A stretch of 46,919 bases of DNA from Pseudomonadota bacterium. Lineage in GTDB: Bacteria; Pseudomonadota; Gammaproteobacteria; Pseudomonadales; Pseudohongiellaceae. Position numbers and translations under genes: made by a program. Where the stretch lies: contig JAQCKF010000024.1 in NCBI GenBank assembly GCA_027592275.1, positions 1-46,919 of the forward strand, read 5' to 3'. The notes below the pieces were generated by a model. It worked only from the letters and a program-made list of their open reading frames with translations. It searched no databases and was not told the DNA's origin. Numbering within the stretch: position 1 is the stretch's first letter; each line of letters starts with the position of its first letter. Shown piece after piece: positions 25,579 to 34,459 of the stretch.

Positions 25579-27027
25579 CTATTCATCGACAAATTGATAA
25601 CGCATGCGCACATCTTTCACACGCCGCGCCTTGTTATCTATGATGGCAGGTCGAAAGTGTATGTCGCGCACGGAACGCGAGATATTACGTTTCGAATCTA
25701 GCTCTTCGGGGCCAGTGGCGAGAACGTCAACCGAAGAAGCCCTGCCGCGAGAATTCACTGAGAAGCTAATGTCCGCATACTTAAAAGGATAGTCGAGATG
25801 CCAGAATTGGTTTTTAGACTGTGGCATCGGCGTCGAGCGTAACGCCTCTGTCCAGGAGGTGAATAGGCCAAGGTGCATCTGCTGCTCCTTCACAGAAGCA
25901 ATGGGTTCAATCCGTTCTCTCAATTCAGCGAGGGCACCGGCAAAACCTAAATGCAAGGTCTCCATAGGAATAACCATAGGACGCTCGAAGAACCAATGCA
26001 CTTCTTCTTCGGCTATTCCGGCTTCGAGCAACATATCCCGCGCATCTCGATAGCCGCGAATCCCAGTACCTCTATCGGATAGCAACTGAAAATCCGCACG
26101 ATAAATCATCAGCATCGCCTGTGCTTCGAGATCTGAATTCTCTTCGACTACTTCCTGAATTTTGTTGACCATCGAGTAGGCGTCACTGAGATATCCATCC
26201 CCGATCGGCCTACCTTTATCAACAACGGGAATGAGTGATGAGTTGCCGAAGATTGATCTGGAACTAAGGCCATTGCGATTCTGACTCTCGAGTCCAAACG
26301 TGCCTTCCCGACGGACAAGCCGATCTACCGATTCCGAACCGAGCCCCTTCGATGCGTTTAGGAAACTGACGAGGTGATATTCGTGGTGAGCTACCTTATA
26401 CAACCAAGGCGCAGCCTCTAGACTGTCTTCGCCGTAAGTGTCTTCGACAATGTCTTCTAGCTCTTCATACAAGTCTCGAATTTTAAAGAAGTTGCGCACT
26501 TGCTCTCGACGATCTTCGATTGTAATGCGACTAAACAACCAGTCGATTTGATCCTGAATGGCCCCGAGTAGAAGCTCCGGGTTCTCACCATCGACGGTAG
26601 TGCGAAGATGGCGAATATGTTCAAGTTGATCAGAAATTTCTTCCCAATTGCCCAATGCCAATTGCGTAGTCATTATCGATTGCAGCAAGGGAACCAAATC
26701 CGGATGCTCGAAACCCAGCTCGGTGCGCATCACTTGTAGTTGCCTGTTTTGCAACTGGGCTACCCGCTCATAGTCTTCGTCCTCATTGAGCAGCGCGATC
26801 ATACTCTCGAGAGGCTCGATCAGGCTAGGATGATAAGGACCGAATTCGAACTCCAAGTCTTCAATCTGCAACTGGTAGGCCACCAGTTGTTCGGCGTTGC
26901 CTAATGCGCTACCAATTAATAGCCTATCTTCAGCGGCGTGGCTGAGAACCCCCCCAAAGAACAGCAGCACAAATAGGGCTAACCTACTGATAGTAAGAAC
27001 TATTATATTGTTCTTGCGCATAAGCAT
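25579..27027 (-). CDS. Exported repeat protein with TonB-like C-terminal domain
   Basis: A 482-residue protein with an N-terminal signal anchor (MLMRKNNIIVLTISRLALFVLLFFGGVLSHA). The middle (about 40-380) is helical and acidic, with tetratricopeptide-like stretches (FGPYHPSLIEPLESMIALL and FEHPDLVPLLQSIMTTQLAL resemble kinesin-light-chain-type TPRs). The last 70 residues (YADISFSVNSRGRASSVDVLA to IHFRPAIIDNKARRVKDVRMRYQF) look like a TonB C-terminal fold, which in such proteins contacts outer-membrane partners. No ExbBD or TonB-dependent receptor is nearby. It heads a minus-strand run with the NHL and cyclase-family genes. Confidence 0.7.
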   Translation of the reverse strand: MLMRKNNIIVLTISRLALFVLLFFGGVLSHAAEDRLLIGSALGNAEQLVAYQLQIEDLEFEFGPYHPSLIEPLESMIALLNEDEDYERVAQLQNRQLQVMRTELGFEHPDLVPLLQSIMTTQLALGNWEEISDQLEHIRHLRTTVDGENPELLLGAIQDQIDWLFSRITIEDRREQVRNFFKIRDLYEELEDIVEDTYGEDSLEAAPWLYKVAHHEYHLVSFLNASKGLGSESVDRLVRREGTFGLESQNRNGLSSRSIFGNSSLIPVVDKGRPIGDGYLSDAYSMVNKIQEVVEENSDLEAQAMLMIYRADFQLLSDRGTGIRGYRDARDMLLEAGIAEEEVHWFFERPMVIPMETLHLGFAGALAELRERIEPIASVKEQQMHLGLFTSWTEALRSTPMPQSKNQFWHLDYPFKYADISFSVNSRGRASSVDVLATGPEELDSKRNISRSVRDIHFRPAIIDNKARRVKDVRMRYQFVDE

Positions 27028-27136
27028 AAAGATGGTTCGAAACTCAAAAACTAGGGACTTCTCACATTAACTTGATCTCTGCCAGTTGTCGATACACACT
27101 AGCTAATATCGTCATTGCAGTGAGTCAGCGTCCGCC

Positions 27137-27892
27137 ATGAATCGCAGCATTCTTCTTCTCATTCTCCTACTTACGGCCTCGCCTATCGGCGTGCACGCGC
27201 AAAGTAATCAGCCCGATCTCTATGACATCGGCGGAGAGTTTGCCTTCGTACGCATTCAATACGACAGCTACTACAGCGGTGGCTTCTACGGCGGTCCTTG
27301 GGCAACTGACTTCCCGGCTGCCGACGAGAACTTCCTGCGTGGCGTGGCACGACTATCGAATGTACGGGTGATGGAAAAACCTATCGTGCTGCGCTTCGAC
27401 GACGATGAAATCTTCAACTACCCTTTCTTGTATGCCTTGGAGATGGGACGCAACGGCGGCATTTCCCTATCCCCAATCGAGATCGAGAACCTCAGAGAAT
27501 ATTTGCTGCGCGGCGGCTTCCTATTAGTTGATGACTTCTGGGGAGAGCAGCAGTGGGATGCCTTCTATCAAGATTTTTCCAAGTTGTTTCCAGATCGCGA
27601 AATAATTCAACTAGACTCCAGCCATGAGATCTATCACACCTTCTACGACATCGACGGCGCGCAGATGATTCCAGGGCGTGGCGGCAGAAGAGGCTTCGGG
27701 CAAGCCGGAATGGACAACGCTAGCAATCACGCCATCCTTGATGATGACGGTCGCGTCATGGTGCTTATCAATTGGAACTCAGACATGGGCGATGGCTGGG
27801 AACACACCTTCGATCAGTGGTATCCCACGCAATATGCGAATTCGGCTTATCAATTGGGTATTAATTATCTCATTTATTCGCTTACTCATTAG
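27137..27892 (+). CDS. Exported DUF4159-domain protein
   Basis: A 251-residue protein with a signal peptide (MNRSILLLILLLTASPIGVHAQ). The remainder is a DUF4159 domain: FAFVRIQYDSYYSG, GGFLLVDDFWGEQQWDAF and the C-terminal SNHAILDDDGRVMVLINWNSDMGDGWE are characteristic. The domain has a glutamine-amidotransferase-like fold of unknown function and usually sits in operons with MoxR ATPases and DUF58/BatA proteins; none is present here, so this copy is an orphan. It is divergent from the TonB-like gene and converges with the E1 gene. Confidence 0.85.
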   Translation: MNRSILLLILLLTASPIGVHAQSNQPDLYDIGGEFAFVRIQYDSYYSGGFYGGPWATDFPAADENFLRGVARLSNVRVMEKPIVLRFDDDEIFNYPFLYALEMGRNGGISLSPIEIENLREYLLRGGFLLVDDFWGEQQWDAFYQDFSKLFPDREIIQLDSSHEIYHTFYDIDGAQMIPGRGGRRGFGQAGMDNASNHAILDDDGRVMVLINWNSDMGDGWEHTFDQWYPTQYANSAYQLGINYLIYSLTH

Positions 27893-27979
27893 GCCGTATA
27901 CGCAACTTTCGCATCGACTACTTGAAGGAATCGCCAGCCCTGAATGATCGCCTGCACAAGTTAGCTCTATAAGCCTGAC

Positions 27980-30658
27980 TCAGCGAGACATGGGGTCCAG
28001 CTTGTCGCCTACGATGTCCAATTCCCTCATCTGCTGTTCCAAGGCAGCTCTGCTGATTTTGTCATCACGATACAGAGCAACTAAAGCCGCGTGGGTTATA
28101 TGGCGGTGGCAGATTTCAAAATGATCGCGCAAATCAGGTCGCGATTCAGACAGTCCAAATCCGTCAGTACCAAGGCTAGTGAAATTCTTCGGCATCCAGC
28201 GGGCGATGCTATTGGGCAAGGCCTTCATGTAATCCGAGACCGCAACTACGGGGCCGCTTTCTTCGGCAAAAAGGGCTCTCAAATAGGGTTCCTGTACATC
28301 GCCCAAGGGCAGTAACCGATTGTGCCTTTCACAGGCTTCAGCTTCTCTGCACAGTTCGGTGTAACTGGTAACGCTCCAAATATGTACAGCGTAGCCTAGT
28401 TCTTCCAGCTTTGTAGAAGCTGCAATAGCCTGCTGCATTATGGACCCACTGGCCATTAGATGAACCGGCTCACCGTCGCAGTCACTGCGGCGCCAACAAT
28501 AAGCCCCCTTTATTATATCCGCTGCGCAAGCTGCATCATCTGGCATGCGCGGCATTACATAATTCTCATTGTAGAGAGTCAGGTAATAAAAAATATTCTC
28601 CTGCCGCTCATACATTCGATAAATGCCATCGCGAATTATCACCGCCAGCTCATAAGAAAAGGCTGGGTCATAACTCTTCAAATTAGGTACCGTAGTCGCC
28701 AGCACATGAGAGTGACCATCTTCATGTTGCAGCCCTTCTCCGTTGAGTGTGGTGCGGCCAGCAGTGCCACCCAACAAAAATCCACGACACATCATATCGG
28801 CGCAAGACCAAATCATGTCGCCTACACGCTGAAATCCGAACATGGAATAGAAAATATAAAACGGAATAGTAGGCACGCCATGCACGGCATAGGCGGTACC
28901 CGCTGCCAAGAAAGAGGCTATGGCGCCGGATTCGCAAATGCCTTCCTGCAGAATCTGACCATCGGTCGCTTCCCGATATGACATAAGACTATCGGCGTCC
29001 ACAGGCGTGTATTTTTGACCTTCTGAAGAATAGATTCCTGCAATCTCGAACAAACCATCCATACCAAAAGTACGCGCCTCATCCGGCACAATTGGCACTA
29101 TGAACTTGCCGATTTCGGCGTCTTTCATTAACTGGCCGAGCATGCGGACCATAGCCATCGTGGTGGATATCTGCCGCTCACCAGAGCCCTCAAGAAACGT
29201 TTTGAACGCTGATAGCTCCGGCGTTTTCAACTTGGCACAGGACACCTTGCGTTCAGGCAGGAAACCGCCTAGTTGCTGCCGATGAGATTGCAAATATTGC
29301 ATCTCATCACTGTCTGCATCTGGGCGGTAAAATTCCGCGTGTTTTATGGCTTCTTCATCCAGTGGGATGCCGTAATCTTTAGCCAGTTGCAAGCGCTCCT
29401 GGGCATTCAATTTTTTCTTCTGATGAGCAGTATTGCGGCCCTGAGCTGACGCGCCCATAGCATCGCCTTTAACTGTTTTTATTAGAATGACAGTGGGTTT
29501 GTCCCGCGTCGCCAGCGCGCGCTCATAGGCGGCAAATATCTTTTTCGGATCCTGCCCCCCTCGCTTGATCTCCCTTAGCTCATCGTTGCTGAGTGAATTC
29601 ATCATTTGCTCTAGCTGCGGATTGCTTTTTATCCAATGCTCGCGCTGGGCGTCACCGGGTAAAATCGAGTAGCGTTGATAATCGCCATCCACACACTCTT
29701 CCATGCGCTGACGCAGAATTCCCTGGTCATCCTGAGCTAACAGGCTGTCCCACCCGCTACCCCAGATCACTTTAATTACGTTCCAGTCTGCGCCGCGAAA
29801 ACTGCGCTCCAACTCCTGGATGATCTTGCCATTACCGCGCACCGGGCCATCCAAGCGCTGCAAATTACAGTTAACAACCAATACCAAATTGTCCAATTTT
29901 TCCCTGGCGGCGATACTGATCGTTCCAAGAACTTCTGGCTCATCCGATTCGCCATCGCCAATGTAGCACCAGATCTTGCCGCCATTGCTTTGCTTGAGGC
30001 CCCGGTTCTCCAAATACTTGGCAAAGCGTGCCTGATAGATTGCTGAAGGTGTGGAGAGACCCATAGATGCGTTAGGCATCTGCCAGAACTCGGGCATTGA
30101 ACGCGGATGCGGGTAAGAGCATAGCCCGCCTTCCGGCTTAAGTTCGCGGCGAAAGTTTTTAAGCTGGCTTTCACTCAGTCTCCCTTCTACAAACGCTCGG
30201 GCATAGAGTCCAGGCGCTGCATGGGGCTGGGGCAAGACCATGTCACCACCATAGGTATCAGATCGGTTGCGGAAGAAATGTTGAAAACCCACTTCCAACA
30301 TGGTCGCCGCCGAGGCATAAGTCGCGATATGCCCTCCGACACCGGATCCCCCATCCGCTGCCTGTAACACCATAGCCATGGCGTTCCAACGAATGATGTT
30401 TTCAATACGTTTCTCCAGGGCGATATCTCCCGGGTAGGCGGGCTGCTCCGAGAGCGGTATTGAATTCACATAAGGCGTGTTCAGAGTCGCTTCACTGAGC
30501 GCAATGCCTCGGTTCAGCACATGGTTTTGAGCAGCCCTGAGAATATCGCGGACCCCTGCTTCACCATACTCCCGGTAAATGTTATCAAGCGCTTCGATCC
30601 ACTCCTTGCGATCATCTGCTAACTCTTCAATGAAGCTGGGCAAGCCGTTTACTGACAT
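27980..30658 (-). CDS. AceE-type 2-oxo acid dehydrogenase E1 (homodimeric), possibly MdeB-like
   Basis: A thiamine-diphosphate E1 of the homodimeric AceE class. The TPP motif is GDGESDEPEVLGTI followed by NCNLQRLDGPVRGNGKII, and the transketolase-like central domain and C-terminal region are complete. I use the ATG at 30658 (MSVNGLPSFIEEL, 892 residues); an in-frame TTG at 30703 would add 15 residues. No E2 or E3 gene is adjacent. It is divergent from an Lrp/AsnC regulator, the arrangement of Pseudomonas putida mdeB and mdeR, where the E1-like protein handles 2-oxobutyrate from methionine. The substrate could thus be pyruvate, 2-oxobutyrate or another short 2-oxo acid; mdeA itself is not in the window. 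Confidence 0.93.
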   Translation of the reverse strand: MSVNGLPSFIEELADDRKEWIEALDNIYREYGEAGVRDILRAAQNHVLNRGIALSEATLNTPYVNSIPLSEQPAYPGDIALEKRIENIIRWNAMAMVLQAADGGSGVGGHIATYASAATMLEVGFQHFFRNRSDTYGGDMVLPQPHAAPGLYARAFVEGRLSESQLKNFRRELKPEGGLCSYPHPRSMPEFWQMPNASMGLSTPSAIYQARFAKYLENRGLKQSNGGKIWCYIGDGESDEPEVLGTISIAAREKLDNLVLVVNCNLQRLDGPVRGNGKIIQELERSFRGADWNVIKVIWGSGWDSLLAQDDQGILRQRMEECVDGDYQRYSILPGDAQREHWIKSNPQLEQMMNSLSNDELREIKRGGQDPKKIFAAYERALATRDKPTVILIKTVKGDAMGASAQGRNTAHQKKKLNAQERLQLAKDYGIPLDEEAIKHAEFYRPDADSDEMQYLQSHRQQLGGFLPERKVSCAKLKTPELSAFKTFLEGSGERQISTTMAMVRMLGQLMKDAEIGKFIVPIVPDEARTFGMDGLFEIAGIYSSEGQKYTPVDADSLMSYREATDGQILQEGICESGAIASFLAAGTAYAVHGVPTIPFYIFYSMFGFQRVGDMIWSCADMMCRGFLLGGTAGRTTLNGEGLQHEDGHSHVLATTVPNLKSYDPAFSYELAVIIRDGIYRMYERQENIFYYLTLYNENYVMPRMPDDAACAADIIKGAYCWRRSDCDGEPVHLMASGSIMQQAIAASTKLEELGYAVHIWSVTSYTELCREAEACERHNRLLPLGDVQEPYLRALFAEESGPVVAVSDYMKALPNSIARWMPKNFTSLGTDGFGLSESRPDLRDHFEICHRHITHAALVALYRDDKISRAALEQQMRELDIVGDKLDPMSR

Positions 30659-30801
30659 GGATTTTGGGTTTTCATATTCAGGAATCAAGCCGGTAGTATA
30701 CAAAAGCCGGCAAAATTATTTATTGCAAATAGTGCGCTATCCCTGTTGTAATAGGCAATGTTTGTAATATTTACTTCACTATATTGGAATAATATTGCGT
30801 T

Positions 30802-31272
30802 ATGCAGCTAGATCGAACTGACTACAGAATTCTGCACCACATCCAAAACAATGCTCGCATGACCAATGTCGATCTGGCAGAAGCGATCGGTCTATCACCC
30901 GCCCCCTGCCTGAGAAGAGTTAAGGCACTGGAAGCAGCTGGGGTGATTAAAAGTTATGCGGGAATCGTTGATGCCGGCGCGGTTGGCCTGCCTATCTCCA
31001 TCTTTATTAACATTTCCCTAGAGCGCCAAGAGCGCAGCCACCTAGAGGATTTCGAAGCTAGCATTCGTACCAATCCCGAGGTGATGGAGTGCTATCTCAT
31101 GACAGGAAGCAGCGATTACTTAGTGCGCATTGTCGTGCCTGATTTACAATCCTTCGAGCGCTTCCTAGCAGACAAGCTCACACGCATACCCGGTGTAGCC
31201 AATATTCAGTCGAGTTTCGCTGTCAAGCAAGTAGTCTACAATACAGAACTACCGCTGCAGGAACGTATCTAG
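30802..31272 (+). CDS. Lrp/AsnC-family transcriptional regulator
   Basis: A 156-residue regulator: N-terminal winged helix (MQLDRTDYRILHHIQNNARMTNVDLAEAIGLSPAPCLRRVKALEAAGVI) and a C-terminal RAM domain that binds amino acids and drives oligomerisation (VMECYLMTGSSDYLVRIVVPDLQSFERFL). It is divergent from the AceE-like gene, with about 140 bp of AT-rich DNA between start codons where it probably binds. By analogy to MdeR, BkdR and other local Lrp-type activators it likely controls the neighbouring E1 gene in response to an amino acid. The ligand is unknown. Confidence 0.95.
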   Translation: MQLDRTDYRILHHIQNNARMTNVDLAEAIGLSPAPCLRRVKALEAAGVIKSYAGIVDAGAVGLPISIFINISLERQERSHLEDFEASIRTNPEVMECYLMTGSSDYLVRIVVPDLQSFERFLADKLTRIPGVANIQSSFAVKQVVYNTELPLQERI

Positions 31273-31455
31273 TCAGCAAGTCAAATTGCTATTAAGCCCA
31301 GAAAGACTGTTTGGATTATTGACTCTTTCACATTCGATCATAAAACGCTGGTCTGTCCCCAATTGCGCTGCTCATCGTAGCTCCCTAACGACTAGGCAGT
31401 CAGATAAAAGAAGCCTAGAATGTCGTTTTAGTTAGGAATGTATTTGAGGGATTTC

Positions 31456-32280
31456 ATGTTTACAGTAAAACTTATGGCCGGAGCACTAGGGGCAGAACTA
31501 CACGGCGTGGATTTAGGCCAAGGCTTGTCTGCTGACGCTTATCAGGAAATTCGGCGCCTACTGGTTAAACATCAGGTTATCTTTTTCCGCGATCAAGATA
31601 TCAGCCATGCTCAACACAAGGCATTGGCAGAATCATTCGGCCCCCTGCAAACTCACCCGGCCTACGACACAATTGAAGGCTTTCCCGAAATTACTGTTTT
31701 GGAGAGCACCGCTGAGAAGCCAAGCAAAATTGAAGCCTGGCATACAGATATGACATTCCGTGTGCACCCTCCCCTCGGTGCGGTTCTGTATTCAAAAATT
31801 TGCCCTCCCCAAGGCGGGGATACATTGTGGGCTAGCACGACCGCCGCTTTTGATGGCCTGTCTGAGGGGATGCAGAAATTCCTCAGCGAACTAACGGCAG
31901 AACACGACTTCAGTTATGGCTTTAAAGAAAGTTTGGCAGAGACAGGTGGAAGGCAGAGACTCGCCCAAGCGGTAGCTGATAATCCGCCGGTTCAACATCC
32001 AGTGATTCGCACACACCCAGAAAGCGGCAAGAAAGTTATTTTTGTAAACTCTCTATTTACCACGCGCATTCTTGGTGTTGGTAAAAAGGAAAGTGAAGCC
32101 TTATTGGGCTTTCTGTTTGAACATGTAACCACGCCAGAATATACCTGCCGTTTTCAGTGGCAACCAAATTCTATTGCGATTTGGGACAACCGCAGCACGC
32201 AGCACAAGCCGATTAATGATTATTTTCCCGCGCACCGAAGGTTGGAGAGAATTACCATTGATGGCGATACACCCTATTAG
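31456..32280 (+). CDS. TauD/TfdA-family 2-oxoglutarate dioxygenase
   Basis: I use the ATG at 31456 (MFTVKLMAGALGAEL), which has GAGGG about 6 nt upstream; the in-frame ATG at 31438 has a Shine-Dalgarno-like AGGA only 1 nt away. The 274-residue protein is of TauD length. The iron ligands are visible in EAWHTDMTFRVHPP (HxD) and in STQHKPINDYFP (distal His), and the 2-oxoglutarate Arg in HRRLERITIDGD. TauD relatives hydroxylate sulfonates, aryloxy acids or other carboxylates. It is followed convergently by the amidotransferase and aldehyde dehydrogenase genes. Confidence 0.92.
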   Translation: MFTVKLMAGALGAELHGVDLGQGLSADAYQEIRRLLVKHQVIFFRDQDISHAQHKALAESFGPLQTHPAYDTIEGFPEITVLESTAEKPSKIEAWHTDMTFRVHPPLGAVLYSKICPPQGGDTLWASTTAAFDGLSEGMQKFLSELTAEHDFSYGFKESLAETGGRQRLAQAVADNPPVQHPVIRTHPESGKKVIFVNSLFTTRILGVGKKESEALLGFLFEHVTTPEYTCRFQWQPNSIAIWDNRSTQHKPINDYFPAHRRLERITIDGDTPY

Positions 32281-32297
32281 TTCAATCTGTTGTTACA

Positions 32298-32999
32298 TTA
32301 GTTCGCTATAAAATCCAGAATCCAGCGCGCTACTTGAGAATTGTCTGTGCCCTGCGACAAAGTATCTATGGCGCTGCGGTACACTGACTCCCCCAGAATT
32401 TCCCTGCGCATATTGAGCAAACCTAGAGCATAGCCTTTGTCAAATTCGGCATGGCCCTGAAACGTAAGAATATGCTCTCCTACTTGCGTCATCGCTATCG
32501 GGCAGGCGGCGGTACTGGCAAGCAATTTCGCGCCAACTGCCATTTTTTCTACCTGATCTTTGTGATTTGACAATAGTTGGAACTCAGCAGCAGTTGGCCC
32601 ATAAGACGCAGCGTCGACTGTCAATTGTGCCTTGTGAACACCTACGCACCAACCCTGATCTGCCTGGCGGGTTTTACCTCCCAGTGCTTCGGCGACGAGT
32701 TGATGGCCAAAACAAATCCCGACGAGCTTTTTCTTCGCCCCGTGCAGTTTTCTAACAAACTCTTTTAGTTCGTCAATCCAGGCTACTTCGTCGTAAACGC
32801 TGAGCTTGCTGCCCGTAATAAGGTAGGCATCAACTTCATCGATATCTGCTGGATACTCCCCATTCATCACTTCATAAGTGACAAATTCAGTGCGGGGATC
32901 AACTGCCAGTAAGACTCGTGAAAACATGTCAGGGTATTCGCCAAACTCTGCGACAAACTCCGGCCTAACAGCATCGGCGTTTAGAATTCCGATCTTCAT
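32298..32999 (-). CDS. Class I glutamine amidotransferase-like protein
   Basis: A cytoplasmic GATase1-fold protein of 233 residues from the ATG at 32999 (MKIGILNAD); an ATG three codons upstream is also possible. The nucleophile elbow is VGICFGHQLVAEALGG (Cys), and the catalytic His is in FQGHAEFD. Free-standing members of this group (GuaA-N-like, PuuD-like) hydrolyse gamma-glutamyl amides. It lies 6-15 bp downstream of an aldehyde dehydrogenase gene on the same strand, a pairing that recalls gamma-glutamylated polyamine or amine catabolism, though no PuuA-type ligase is present. Confidence 0.87.
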   Translation of the reverse strand: MKIGILNADAVRPEFVAEFGEYPDMFSRVLLAVDPRTEFVTYEVMNGEYPADIDEVDAYLITGSKLSVYDEVAWIDELKEFVRKLHGAKKKLVGICFGHQLVAEALGGKTRQADQGWCVGVHKAQLTVDAASYGPTAAEFQLLSNHKDQVEKMAVGAKLLASTAACPIAMTQVGEHILTFQGHAEFDKGYALGLLNMRREILGESVYRSAIDTLSQGTDNSQVARWILDFIAN

Positions 33000-33014
33000 A
33001 TTAACCACACTTCC

Positions 33015-34421
33015 TCAAACTGTTTTCAGATGAAAAGATTTTGCTCGACTTAGCTGCAAGTAACCAAGCTTGGAAAGCGCAGCACCGCGGCCCGTATTCT
33101 TAACGCCCGTCCAGCATAGAGCAGGATCGAGATAGTCACAGCGGTTCATAAACACCGTGCCCGTTTGTAGGCGATCTCCTAATGCTTCCACGGCGGTTTG
33201 GTCGGCTGACCACAATGATGCGGTCAAGCCCAAATCACTGTCATTCATTAGCTGCAAAGCTTCTTCGTCATTTTTTACAGACATGATGCCAACTACCGGA
33301 CCAAAACTTTCTTCGCGCATCACTGACATACTATGGTCTACACCCAGCAATACCTGAGGCGCTAGATAGGGGGAGTTCTCTTGAGAGTGAGCAAACAGGC
33401 TCGGATCAATGCAGGCCTGCGCCCCTTTAGCTATGGCTTCACTAGTTTGCTGGCGAACCCAGTCAGCCGCTGACGTTCTCACCATAGGGCCGAGTGTGGT
33501 CTCAGTTAACAGAGGATTGCCCAGCTCGTATTTTTTAACTTGCTCCACGTACGCTTCAACAAACTGTGGATAGAGCGACTTCCCTACATAAATTCTTTCG
33601 ATACCACAACAAGATTGTCCGGAGTTAAAAAAGGCACCATCCACCAAGTCATTCACACAGTCATCCAGCTTTGCATCTGCGCGCACGTAAGCTGGGTCTT
33701 TTCCACCTAACTCCAAACTGAGTCCAAGAAAAGAACCTGCCGCGGCTTTCTCTACTTTTTGTCCGGCGGCAACAGAGCCTGTAAAACAAGCAAAGTCTAC
33801 GACCGAGTCACCTAGCATCTTGGTGGTGCTGTCATGGCTCAAATACAAACACTGCAGCACACCTTCCGGAAGACCAGCCTGGCGAAAAGCACTAACAAAA
33901 TGCTCGCCGCATAGCGGAGTTTGCGCGGAAGGCTTAAGCAGGACGCTGTTGCCTGCCATTAATGCTGGAAACACCGAGTTCACTGTCGTTAACAGCGGAT
34001 AATTCCAGGGGGCCACGGTAAGAACCAGCCCTAGAGCTTCGCGCCGAATGAAGCGCTCAAAACCTGATTTCAACTGAGGTCGCTCGTCAGCTAGCGCTTC
34101 TTCGGCGATGCTGATCATATAACGCGCGCGCTCCGCAAGGCCGCCTATCTCGGGGCCACCGTAGATCAGGGGCCGTCCCATCTGCCAACTAATTTCCTCT
34201 GCGATCTGCGCTTGATTGGATTCGAAATACTGTACTGCCAACTCACAGATGGACGCCCGCTCGGCAATACTTGTTGTCTGCCACTGTTTTTGCGCTGAGC
34301 GCGATAAAGCAATAGACTGCTCTATCTCTTGCTCCGTTGCCAAAGCTCGCTCAACATAGACTGAACCGTCTATGGGAGAAATGGTTTGTAAAAGAACCTT
34401 ATCTTCTGCGTGACTCATCAA
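33015..34421 (-). CDS. NAD(P)-dependent aldehyde dehydrogenase
   Basis: A 468-residue ALDH-superfamily enzyme. The active-site Glu is in LSLELGGKDPAY, the nucleophilic Cys in FFNSGQSCCGIERIYV, and the cofactor stretch APWNYPLLTTVNSVFPALMAGNSVLLKP is standard. Length and motifs are closest to succinate-semialdehyde-type dehydrogenases, which is only a family impression. With the amidotransferase downstream and the AGCS symporter divergent from it, a role in oxidising an aldehyde from amine or amino-acid breakdown is likely. It shares a short divergent promoter region of about 38 bp with the symporter. Confidence 0.93.
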   Translation of the reverse strand: MMSHAEDKVLLQTISPIDGSVYVERALATEQEIEQSIALSRSAQKQWQTTSIAERASICELAVQYFESNQAQIAEEISWQMGRPLIYGGPEIGGLAERARYMISIAEEALADERPQLKSGFERFIRREALGLVLTVAPWNYPLLTTVNSVFPALMAGNSVLLKPSAQTPLCGEHFVSAFRQAGLPEGVLQCLYLSHDSTTKMLGDSVVDFACFTGSVAAGQKVEKAAAGSFLGLSLELGGKDPAYVRADAKLDDCVNDLVDGAFFNSGQSCCGIERIYVGKSLYPQFVEAYVEQVKKYELGNPLLTETTLGPMVRTSAADWVRQQTSEAIAKGAQACIDPSLFAHSQENSPYLAPQVLLGVDHSMSVMREESFGPVVGIMSVKNDEEALQLMNDSDLGLTASLWSADQTAVEALGDRLQTGTVFMNRCDYLDPALCWTGVKNTGRGAALSKLGYLQLSRAKSFHLKTV

Positions 34422-34459
34422 CCGGCTTCATCTTATTTAGATAGAATATAGAACTTGGA

